A DNA stretch of 34,711 bases from positions 1 to 34,711 of the forward strand of contig CACZPJ010000067.1 of the NCBI GenBank assembly GCA_902782995.1, read 5' to 3'. Below are positions 7,461-15,472 of the stretch, piece by piece. The notes under the pieces were generated by a model. It worked only from the letters and a program-made list of their open reading frames with translations. It was not told the DNA's origin and ran no database searches. How positions within the stretch are numbered: position 1 is the stretch's first letter; each line of letters opens with the position of its first letter. This DNA comes from an uncultured Lachnospiraceae bacterium (GTDB lineage Bacteria > Bacillota > Clostridia > Lachnospirales > Lachnospiraceae). Made by a program: the position numbers and the translations under genes.

Positions 7461-8237
7461 CTAGCTGCGGCGTTGTCTGTTTACTTCATACATCAGAAGG
7501 GTTGCAGCGATTGCCGCATTGAGTGACTCGACCTTTCCTTCCATCGGAATGCGGATATAGGTATCTGCCATATCTGCGATCCCATCACTGAGTCCGTTTC
7601 CTTCGTTTCCGATCAAAAATCCGGTCGCCGTGTGGTAATCCGGCTCGTCATAAGACATCGTACCACGAAGATGTGCCGCATACAGGTGCACACCTTTTTC
7701 CTGTAATTCCCGCAATGTCTGTGGCAGATCATCCGTTACGAAAAACGGGACGCGGTAGATACTGCCCATCGTCGAGCGGATCGTCTTCGGATTAAAGAGA
7801 TCGACCGTGGTACGGTTCATGATCACTCCACTGATTCCCGCACCTTCTCCGGTCCGGAACATCGTTCCGAGATTGCCCGGATCCTGAATGCTCTCTAAGA
7901 TCAGAAGGTGTGTCTGATCCCCCTGAAAAAGTTCTTCCTTCGTATACTGCGGGATCTTCACCAGACAGAGGATTCCCTGCGGGGTCTGTGTATCGGAAAC
8001 GGTCTTATAGACAGAATCTGATAATACTTCATACTGCTTTCCCTCTAATAGTGCCTGATTCTCTGTGGATGCAAGAAAGCTTTCTGAGACATAGACCTGC
8101 TGTAACCGGTCTGCCGGAACCTCCGCAAACATCTTTTTTCCTTCCACCACAAAAAGCCCTTGATCTCTCCGGGCTTTTGCTTTTTTCATTAACTGTATGA
8201 GATTTTTCACCTGCGCATTTGCTGTGCTTGTTATCAT
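7461..8237 (-). CDS. TrmH-family (SpoU) RNA 2'-O-methyltransferase
   Basis: SPOUT-class enzyme transferring methyl from S-adenosylmethionine to a ribose 2'-OH in rRNA or tRNA. An N-terminal substrate-binding domain (residues about 1-95, with FVVEGKKMFAE) precedes the trefoil-knot domain. All three SpoU motifs are visible: motif 1 in DPGNLGTMFRTGEGAG, motif 2 in GNEGNGLS and motif 3 in IPMEGKVESLNAAIA. The 258-aa length and N-terminal domain resemble 23S rRNA methyltransferases of the RlmB/TsnR type; the target base cannot be told from sequence. AGGA lies upstream of the ATG. It lies 29 nt downstream of pfkA on the same strand. Confidence 0.9.
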   Translation of the reverse strand: MITSTANAQVKNLIQLMKKAKARRDQGLFVVEGKKMFAEVPADRLQQVYVSESFLASTENQALLEGKQYEVLSDSVYKTVSDTQTPQGILCLVKIPQYTKEELFQGDQTHLLILESIQDPGNLGTMFRTGEGAGISGVIMNRTTVDLFNPKTIRSTMGSIYRVPFFVTDDLPQTLRELQEKGVHLYAAHLRGTMSYDEPDYHTATGFLIGNEGNGLSDGIADMADTYIRIPMEGKVESLNAAIAATLLMYEVNRQRRS

Positions 8238-8266
8238 CGTACTTCCTGCCTTTGGCTGATGTTATC

Positions 8267-9241
8267 CTAACGTGCCAGATTTCTGCAAATCTGATACTCA
8301 TATTCCGGTATTGACTTGGTCATTGCAAGTGCCTCATCAATATCATGATCTACAAACTCACCATGCTTGTATGCAACCAGACGGTTGGACTTTCCTTCGC
8401 ATAATAAGTCTACTGCAAGACATCCCATTGTAGATGCATAGACACGATCCTTACAGGTCGGGCTTCCACCACGCTGCATATGTCCTAAGATCGTTGCTCT
8501 TGTCTCAACACCGGTTGCTGTCTCGATTCTCTTTGCCATGCTTGAGGAATGACCGATTCCCTCTGCATTGATGATAATATGATGCTGTTTGCCACGCTTT
8601 CTGTTCTCGATAATGTTATCGACTAACTTCTGCTCATCATAATCATACTTCTCCGGAAGCAGGATATCCTCTGCTCCATTTGCAATACCTGTCCATAATG
8701 CAATATAACCTGCTCCACGACCCATAACCTCGATAATGGAACAACGCTCATGGGAAGTAGAAGTATCACGTACCTTATCGATCGCTTCCATTGCAGTATT
8801 GACAGCGGTATCAAAACCGATCGTATAATCGGTACAGGAAATATCTAAATCGATCGTTCCCGGTACACCGATCGTATTGATGCCAAGTGCAGCTAACTTC
8901 TGTGCACCCTTAAAGGAACCGTCTCCACCGATTACGATGATTCCGTCGATTCCATACTTTTTGCAGATCTCGGCACCCTTTGCCTGACCTTCCGGTGTTA
9001 CGAATTCCATACATCTTGCTGTCTGTAAGATCGTACCACCACGCTGTATAATATCGGATACATCCTTTGCTTCCATGTCAACGATCTCTTCCTGAAGCAG
9101 GCCAGCGTATCCTCTCTTAATTCCTTTTACCTTTTTTCCCTTAGCGATCGCCTCACGTACCACTGCACGGATCGCAGCGTTCATTCCCGGTGCATCGCCA
9201 CCACTTGTCAGCACACCGATTGTGTTGATTTCTTTTGCCAT
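8267..9241 (-). CDS. pfkA: ATP-dependent 6-phosphofructokinase
   Basis: Glycolytic enzyme phosphorylating fructose 6-phosphate; cytoplasmic, expected tetramer. SGGDAPGMNAAIR (13-25) and IGGDGSF (104-110) bind nucleotide; the glycine in GGDGS and PGTID, rather than GGDDS and PKTID, points to ATP and not pyrophosphate as donor. The catalytic Asp lies in TIDLD (129-133), where most relatives have TIDND. MGRGAGYIALW and the late HMQRGGSPT are present. At 324 aa it is a standard short bacterial PfkA. AGGAGG lies 6 nt upstream of the ATG. It follows dnaE by 91 nt, a pairing seen across Bacillota. The leader contains a possible 14-codon open frame and a small palindrome. Confidence 0.95.
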   Translation of the reverse strand: MAKEINTIGVLTSGGDAPGMNAAIRAVVREAIAKGKKVKGIKRGYAGLLQEEIVDMEAKDVSDIIQRGGTILQTARCMEFVTPEGQAKGAEICKKYGIDGIIVIGGDGSFKGAQKLAALGINTIGVPGTIDLDISCTDYTIGFDTAVNTAMEAIDKVRDTSTSHERCSIIEVMGRGAGYIALWTGIANGAEDILLPEKYDYDEQKLVDNIIENRKRGKQHHIIINAEGIGHSSSMAKRIETATGVETRATILGHMQRGGSPTCKDRVYASTMGCLAVDLLCEGKSNRLVAYKHGEFVDHDIDEALAMTKSIPEYEYQICRNLAR

Positions 9242-9268
9242 TTCTATTACCTCCTATATATAGAGCCT

Positions 9269-9313
9269 CTATTTATCTAATACCCGTTCATACAATTCAC
9301 CGATTGTCTTCAT
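9269..9313 (-). CDS. Possible 14-codon leader ORF before pfkA
   Basis: An ATG at 9313 with AGGGA about 8 nt upstream opens a frame reading MKTIGELYERVLDK and stopping at 9269. It lies wholly in the dnaE-pfkA gap. It is followed by the palindrome ATAGAGGCTCTAT, which ends shortly before the pfkA ribosome binding site. It could be a regulatory leader peptide or chance. Confidence 0.25.
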   Translation of the reverse strand: MKTIGELYERVLDK

Positions 9314-9332
9314 TATTTTAATCCCTAGGCAG

Positions 9333-12300
9333 TTATTTTGCAATGCCTTCCAGTGATTTTTCAACGACTTTTACATTATTTTTACCAATAAACGTATATA
9401 GTATTTCTAATAAATCGTCATTTATGCAGACATTCCGGTTATTTCCAAGCCGCTTCATCTGTTTTGTTTCGGACAGATAGATCACAACCGTGTCCTTTCC
9501 ATCGTAATTATGCATCATTTCTAACAGCTCGGCTTCCTTTTCCTGATATTCCTGCATATTTACAAACTGAAGCCAGAGCTCCTTTTTCGTTGCATCAAAC
9601 GGTACGATCCGCTCACAGATGATCTTACCGCCGCGGTCTTCCTCGATATTAGCACGTCCTCTGACGAAGATCTTCGCCTCCGGCTCTAAGAGCATATGAT
9701 ACTTCTCATAGTCCTTCGGGAAAATAATGACTTCGACGGTTCCGACAAGATCTTCCACTGTGATAAATGCCATCGGCTTATTTGTCTTGGTATACTTGAT
9801 GACCTTATCCGTGATCATGCCACCGATCACAACCGTCTCATTATCATGTGCCTTCGTCGCATTTGTCTCTTCATCGAGCACAAAATCGGTTGTCACATGG
9901 GACGTATTCTTACGAAGCTTCTCCACATAATTCTCTAACGGATGTCCACTGATATAGATACCAAGCACTTCCTTCTCAAAGCCTAACAGAACTTCCTTCT
10001 CGTATTCTTCTACCTCCGGCAGCCGGATCTCAAAGTCCTTTTTGGTATCTTCGGAAGCAAGATCGAATAACGTCATCTGTCCTGCCATCGAAGTTTTTTT
10101 CTCATGGTTGATGTTATCAAGCAGGGAACCGTAGATCATCATCTTCTGTCTGCGGTTACCTTCTAAGCCATCGAGTGCTCCCGCCTTGATAAAGTTCTCA
10201 ATCGTACGCTTATTCACTTCCCGTCCGGACATTCTTGTAATAAAGTCCTTCAGTGTCGTAAATCTGCCGCGCTCCTTCCGCTCTGCCACGATCGCCTCGA
10301 TCACCGGACGTCCGACGCTCTTGATCGCAGATAAGCCATAACGGATCGAATTGCCGGAAACCGAGAATCCTCCTTCTCCGTAGTTAATGTCCGGCGGAAG
10401 GATCTGTATTCCCATCTGCCTGCAGGTATAGATATACTCGGATACCTTCGTCGTATTATCCATCACAGAGGTCATCAGGGCTGCCATGAATTCTACCGGA
10501 TAGTAGTATTTTAAATACGCCGTCTGATAGGAAACAACCGCATATGCCGCAGCGTGTGACTTGTTAAATGCATACTTGGCAAAGTCTACCATCGAATCGT
10601 AGATGCTGTTTGCGACCTTCTCATCAATGCCGTTTGCGACACAGCCCTTAATCCCCTCTTCTTCATTTCCATAGACGAAGTTCTTACGCTCCGCATCGAT
10701 CACGTACTGCTTCTTTTTACTCATGGCACGGCGGATATTATCTGCCTGTCCCATCGTATATCCCGCAAGGTGCTGTACGATCTGCATAACCTGCTCCTGA
10801 TAGACGATACATCCATAGGTCGGCTCTAGGATCGGCACGAGCTCCTTACATTCATAGGTGATATTTTTCGCATCATTTTTACCCTTGATATACTTCGGGA
10901 TAAAGTCCATCGGCCCCGGACGATACAGTGAGATTCCCGCGATCACATCCTCTAAGCTCTGCGGCTTTAACTCCTTCATGAAGTTCTTCATTCCGGCACT
11001 TTCTAACTGGAACACACCGTCCGTATGTCCGGTTCCAAGGGAATCTAACACCTGCTTGTCATTATAGTCGATCTGATCCATATTAAGTGTAATGCCCTGG
11101 CTCTGCTCTGCCATGCGCACTGCATTCTGGATGACCGTTAAGGTACGCAGTCCTAAAAAGTCCATCTTAAGCAGACCCAGTTCTTCGATCGTTGTCATCG
11201 TAAACTGTGTCGTGATCGTTCCGTCGGACGCTCTCGAAAGCGGTACATATTCATCCATCGGCTTCTGGCTGATTACCACACCTGCTGCATGCATGGAGGT
11301 ATGACGCGGCAGTCCCTCTAACCGCTTTGACATATCGATCAGATTCTTCACCGTCGGATCGGATTCATACATACTGCGAAGCTCCGGATTCATCTTAAGT
11401 GCCTTGTCGATCGTGATGTTTAACTCATTCGGAATACTTTTTGCGATCGTATCCACAAAAGCATACGGCAGATCCATGACACGTCCCACATCACGGATGA
11501 CACCTCTTGCCGCTAATGTACCAAAGGTTACGATCTGCGTTACGCAGTCCTTGCCATACTTGCGTACGACATAGTCAATGACCTCCTGCCGTCTCTCATA
11601 ACAGAAGTCCACGTCAATATCGGGCATAGATACACGCTCCGGATTTAAGAAACGCTCGAAGATCAGATTGTAACGGATCGGATCGATATTGGTAATCCCG
11701 GTCGTATAAGACACCAGACTTCCGGCAGCACTGCCTCGTCCCGGTCCGACCATGATGTCATGCTCTCTTGCATAATGGATAAAATCCCAGACGATCAGAA
11801 AATAATCCACATAACCCATGTTTTTGATGACATCTAACTCACTTTGCAGCTTCGGCGTCAGTTCCTCATAGCGGTCCGGGTAACGTTCCTTTAACCCGTC
11901 AAAACAGAGCTTATTCAGATACGTCCAGGAATCATATCCGTCCGGCACATCAAAATGCGGCACCTTCGTATTACCGAATTCGATCTCCACATGACAGCGG
12001 TCCGCGATCTTTTGTGTATTCTCGATCGCTTCCGGTGCGTATAAAAACAGTTCCCGCATCTGCTCTTCGGACTTCACATAATACTGTCCGCCCTCGTAAC
12101 GCATACGATCCTCATCGGCTAGCTTTTTCCCGGTCTGCATACAGAGCAGGATATCATGCGGTTCCGCATCCTCTGCATTCGTATAATGGATATCATTCGT
12201 CGCAACCAGTTCGATTCCGGTCTCTTTGCTCATCCGGTAGAGCTGCTGGTTTACCGTCTTCTGATCCGGGATTCCGTGATCCTGTAATTCCAAGAAAAAG

Positions 12301-12809
12301 TTTCCCTTTCCAAAGCAGGCTTCATAACGCAGTGCGATCTCTTTTGCCTCCTCATACATGCCACGCACCAGATGTCTTGGTACTTCACCGGCAAGACAGG
12401 CACTCAGGGCGATGATTCCCTCATGGTACTCCTGCAACACTTCCATATCTACACGCGGCTTATAATAAAAGCCATCGACAAAGCCCTTCGATACGATCTT
12501 CATCAGATTGCCATAGCCCTTATCATTTTCTGCAAGCAGTACCAGATGATAATAACGATCCTCTCCATGGGACAGCTCCCGGTCAAACCGCGAACCCGGT
12601 GCCACATAAACCTCACAGCCTAAGATTGGATTGATTCCGGCTGCCTTTGCCGCCTTGTAAAAATCGATCACACCAAACATGACAGCGTGATCGGTAATGG
12701 CTGCTGCATTCATTCCAAGCTCTTTCACCTTCGCCACATATTCACTTATTTTATTTGATCCATCCAAAAGACTATATTCGGTATGGGTATGTAAATGTAC
12801 AAAAGACAT
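9333..12809 (-). CDS. dnaE: DNA polymerase III alpha subunit (DnaE type)
   Basis: Replicative C-family polymerase subunit, 1158 aa. The N-terminal PHP domain starts VHLHTHTEYSLLDG and continues with AAITDHAVM and GCEVYVAP. The polymerase core includes GPGRGSAAGSLV (355-366) and the catalytic PDIDVDF (396-402, aspartates 399 and 401); the third acidic residue should lie in KMDFLGL. The fingers region contains YRPGPMDFIPKYI. Helix-hairpin-helix and OB-fold (about residues 990-1080) regions follow. The domain order is that of DnaE1/DnaE3 and not of PolC, so a Clostridia genome would also carry polC elsewhere. AGGAAGAG precedes the ATG. It begins 50 nt after the upstream hybrid kinase; no separate promoter is obvious. 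Confidence 0.96.
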   Translation of the reverse strand: MSFVHLHTHTEYSLLDGSNKISEYVAKVKELGMNAAAITDHAVMFGVIDFYKAAKAAGINPILGCEVYVAPGSRFDRELSHGEDRYYHLVLLAENDKGYGNLMKIVSKGFVDGFYYKPRVDMEVLQEYHEGIIALSACLAGEVPRHLVRGMYEEAKEIALRYEACFGKGNFFLELQDHGIPDQKTVNQQLYRMSKETGIELVATNDIHYTNAEDAEPHDILLCMQTGKKLADEDRMRYEGGQYYVKSEEQMRELFLYAPEAIENTQKIADRCHVEIEFGNTKVPHFDVPDGYDSWTYLNKLCFDGLKERYPDRYEELTPKLQSELDVIKNMGYVDYFLIVWDFIHYAREHDIMVGPGRGSAAGSLVSYTTGITNIDPIRYNLIFERFLNPERVSMPDIDVDFCYERRQEVIDYVVRKYGKDCVTQIVTFGTLAARGVIRDVGRVMDLPYAFVDTIAKSIPNELNITIDKALKMNPELRSMYESDPTVKNLIDMSKRLEGLPRHTSMHAAGVVISQKPMDEYVPLSRASDGTITTQFTMTTIEELGLLKMDFLGLRTLTVIQNAVRMAEQSQGITLNMDQIDYNDKQVLDSLGTGHTDGVFQLESAGMKNFMKELKPQSLEDVIAGISLYRPGPMDFIPKYIKGKNDAKNITYECKELVPILEPTYGCIVYQEQVMQIVQHLAGYTMGQADNIRRAMSKKKQYVIDAERKNFVYGNEEEGIKGCVANGIDEKVANSIYDSMVDFAKYAFNKSHAAAYAVVSYQTAYLKYYYPVEFMAALMTSVMDNTTKVSEYIYTCRQMGIQILPPDINYGEGGFSVSGNSIRYGLSAIKSVGRPVIEAIVAERKERGRFTTLKDFITRMSGREVNKRTIENFIKAGALDGLEGNRRQKMMIYGSLLDNINHEKKTSMAGQMTLFDLASEDTKKDFEIRLPEVEEYEKEVLLGFEKEVLGIYISGHPLENYVEKLRKNTSHVTTDFVLDEETNATKAHDNETVVIGGMITDKVIKYTKTNKPMAFITVEDLVGTVEVIIFPKDYEKYHMLLEPEAKIFVRGRANIEEDRGGKIICERIVPFDATKKELWLQFVNMQEYQEKEAELLEMMHNYDGKDTVVIYLSETKQMKRLGNNRNVCINDDLLEILYTFIGKNNVKVVEKSLEGIAK

Positions 12810-12859
12810 GTTTCTCTTCCTCTCAACTACACTTGCTGTCTATCTTACTTCTTCTGCAA

Positions 12860-15445
12860 TCAGACCTTCACATATTGCCGGAGGGTCTGATACAATAATT
12901 CCGGCACGATCGGTTTTGATAAATGGGCATTCATGCCGGCCGCCATACAATCCCTGACATCCTGTTCAAACGCATTTGCTGTCATCGCAATGATCGGGAT
13001 TGTCCCTGCATCCTTACGGTTGCTGCCACGGATCACCTTCGTTGCCTGGATTCCATCCATGACAGGCATACGGATATCCATCAAAATCGCTGCGTATTCC
13101 TCCGGCTTCGCCTGCGTAAAGGCATTCACACACTCCTGTCCGTTTCCTACGACATGAACCTGATAGCCATAGTTTTCCAATATCTTTTTGATGATCTGTG
13201 CATTCAATGCATGATCCTCTGCTACCAAAAGCCGTCCGGATGCAGACTGAAAATCTGTCATAGGTGCAGCCTCTTCCTTCGGACGCTTATCTGCGATCTC
13301 AAACGGAATAAAAAGGGATACCTCTGTCCCCTTTGAAAGCTCGCTGTGGGTCTCAAGCCGGCAGCCTAAAAACTCTGCCAGATCGTGTACGATCGTCATT
13401 CCCAGTCCGGTTCCGCTTGCATTGGTCGAATAATCCATGCTCTCCTGTGAAAATGGTTCATAGATATGATGCAAAAATTCCTTACTCATTCCGATTCCGG
13501 TATCCTTTACCTGAACCAGATATTCGGCCCGATGTTCATCCATCTTCAGACACCGGATCAGAAAGGTCACCGTGCCACCCTCCGGTGTAAACTTCACTGC
13601 ATTCGACAACAGGTTCGTAAGGATCTTGGTAACCTTGATCGCATCCACATAAAACAGAACATTCTCCACATCCTGTTTTATCATCTCAAAATGCACACCT
13701 TTTTCTTCTGCGATCACCTGTGCCGAAGATGCTCCTTCTGTAAAAAGCCGGTCGCTCATAATATACTCCCGGTTCATTACCAGCTTGCCATTCTCGATCC
13801 TGCTGACATCTAAGGTATCATTGATCAGACTTAAAAGCTGATTGCCGGAGGCATGGATCTTGCCCATATAATCCTTCAGTTCATCCACCTGATCCACATC
13901 CATTGCCAGATTCGATAACCCTAAGATCGCACTCATCGGTGTCCGCATGTCATGGCTCATATTGGATAAAAAGTCGGTTTTCGCCTTCATGGCACGCTGG
14001 GCTTCATCTAATGCATTCTTTAACTTCTCCCGCTGTGCAACCTCATTTTCAAAGTCCACGGTAATATCCTGCACCGTGCAAAGGATCATCGTCTTATACT
14101 GATTCAGATAAGAATAGCTGGAACGCTTTCTTACGATCCGGTGCTTTCTGCCATAGATCGAATAAGAGATCGTATAGATATCCTGCTTTTCTAATGCACG
14201 CTTCACTGCATCTAATCCAGCCTCTTCTGCTGCCCTCTTCGGATCACGATCGGCAGAATACTTCAGGAAATAATTTTCCAGTCCCTTGTGATAATCCTCT
14301 GCGCGTTCTTGTTCCTCAAAGATCATCGTCGTACCACCATCGATCAATACGGTCGGCTGTCCGGTCTTCGGATGGATCAGCATAACACTTTCGTACTCAT
14401 GTGTCATCAAAGACTTCGTAATACTCTTCTGCCTTTCATCCTGTGTAACGTCTTTTTCAAAATAATAGACCTCGATCTCACCGGTCTTCGGATTCAGTAC
14501 TGCATCATAACTTGCCTCTAACCAGTAATCCATGCTGTCATACGGATGACGGATGCTCTTTTTGGTGATTCCCTTTTCAAAGTCAAGTAACATCTGTCCG
14601 GTGTTAAAAATCGCTGCATACTGGCTGCGGATCTGCGGCTCCGGAATATGCTGATACATTGCTTCAAACACCTGCTGTGGCGTCTGCTTTGTGAATGCAG
14701 ACAGGATCTCTTCCTTTTCTGATTCCTGCAGGGTAATACAGTTTTTGGTCAGATTGATCATCGCAGATGCAACCGAAATACTCGATAAGATCCGGCTGAA
14801 GCTGACCTGTTCCTCATAGCTTTTCTGCAGCTTTTCCTGCTTGCGGTATTCGAAGGTGACATCTGACAGATAGACGATCACAGACTCACGCTGCTGCCGC
14901 TCTGCATCGGTCAGTTCCGGAATAAAATGATAAAATGGATACTTCTCCACACCCTCACTGCGCGCAACATCGGTCAGTCTTTCTACTGCTGCATTGACAT
15001 AGTAGGTACGCAGGGTATCCTTTGCAAATACAAGTGCACCGGTGGTTGAATTATCACAGATATCCTGATACAGATTAAACTGTGCGGTCACATTTGTAAA
15101 AACCGCACGATAGACCACGGCATCCTTTGGCTGCTCCTTTACCGGATAACCGGCAAGATTCACCCAGATCACATCCCCATCCTTACAATAAACACGGTAA
15201 GAGATATTGATGGATGTCCACTTTTCCACTGCACGTGTAATTGCATCCTGCACAAATGGGCGATCTGCTTCCAATACCATATGCATCGCATCCTCTGCAA
15301 TCGCTTTTTCATATTCTTCGCGTGTGAATCCCTGCATCTTCGGGATGCCATCGGTAAACATCAGCGTCTTTAATGGCGTGCCAACCTCATAGAGTGCAAC
15401 ACCACCCGATATGCTGTCTAATATTTCCTCGAAATCAATCTCCAT
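12860..15445 (-). CDS. Cytoplasmic PAS-type hybrid histidine kinase
   Basis: Hybrid sensor kinase of 861 aa without a signal peptide or membrane segment. An N-terminal PAS domain (about 5-120, with YRVYCKDGDVIWVNLAG) and two or three further divergent PAS-like segments (about 125-460) come first. A HisKA domain has phospho-acceptor H498 in FLSNMSHDMRTP, then HATPase with NLLSNAVKFTPEGG, DTGIGM and GTGLGM. A receiver follows with phospho-acceptor D790 in ILMDIRMPVMDG and K844 in LSKP. There is no HPt or DNA-binding domain. It lies 27 nt downstream of a second hybrid kinase, and the two receivers are closely alike. The signal and downstream partner are unknown. Confidence 0.9.
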   Translation of the reverse strand: MEIDFEEILDSISGGVALYEVGTPLKTLMFTDGIPKMQGFTREEYEKAIAEDAMHMVLEADRPFVQDAITRAVEKWTSINISYRVYCKDGDVIWVNLAGYPVKEQPKDAVVYRAVFTNVTAQFNLYQDICDNSTTGALVFAKDTLRTYYVNAAVERLTDVARSEGVEKYPFYHFIPELTDAERQQRESVIVYLSDVTFEYRKQEKLQKSYEEQVSFSRILSSISVASAMINLTKNCITLQESEKEEILSAFTKQTPQQVFEAMYQHIPEPQIRSQYAAIFNTGQMLLDFEKGITKKSIRHPYDSMDYWLEASYDAVLNPKTGEIEVYYFEKDVTQDERQKSITKSLMTHEYESVMLIHPKTGQPTVLIDGGTTMIFEEQERAEDYHKGLENYFLKYSADRDPKRAAEEAGLDAVKRALEKQDIYTISYSIYGRKHRIVRKRSSYSYLNQYKTMILCTVQDITVDFENEVAQREKLKNALDEAQRAMKAKTDFLSNMSHDMRTPMSAILGLSNLAMDVDQVDELKDYMGKIHASGNQLLSLINDTLDVSRIENGKLVMNREYIMSDRLFTEGASSAQVIAEEKGVHFEMIKQDVENVLFYVDAIKVTKILTNLLSNAVKFTPEGGTVTFLIRCLKMDEHRAEYLVQVKDTGIGMSKEFLHHIYEPFSQESMDYSTNASGTGLGMTIVHDLAEFLGCRLETHSELSKGTEVSLFIPFEIADKRPKEEAAPMTDFQSASGRLLVAEDHALNAQIIKKILENYGYQVHVVGNGQECVNAFTQAKPEEYAAILMDIRMPVMDGIQATKVIRGSNRKDAGTIPIIAMTANAFEQDVRDCMAAGMNAHLSKPIVPELLYQTLRQYVKV

Positions 15446-15472
15446 CTGTGATCCCCCTCACTTCTTCCTGCA

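Noticed and set aside
12860..12895. Hairpin ATCAGACC/GGTCTGAT at the end of the soluble hybrid kinase as a terminator before dnaE
   Set aside because: It spans the stop codon, has a 17-nt loop and no T-tract.
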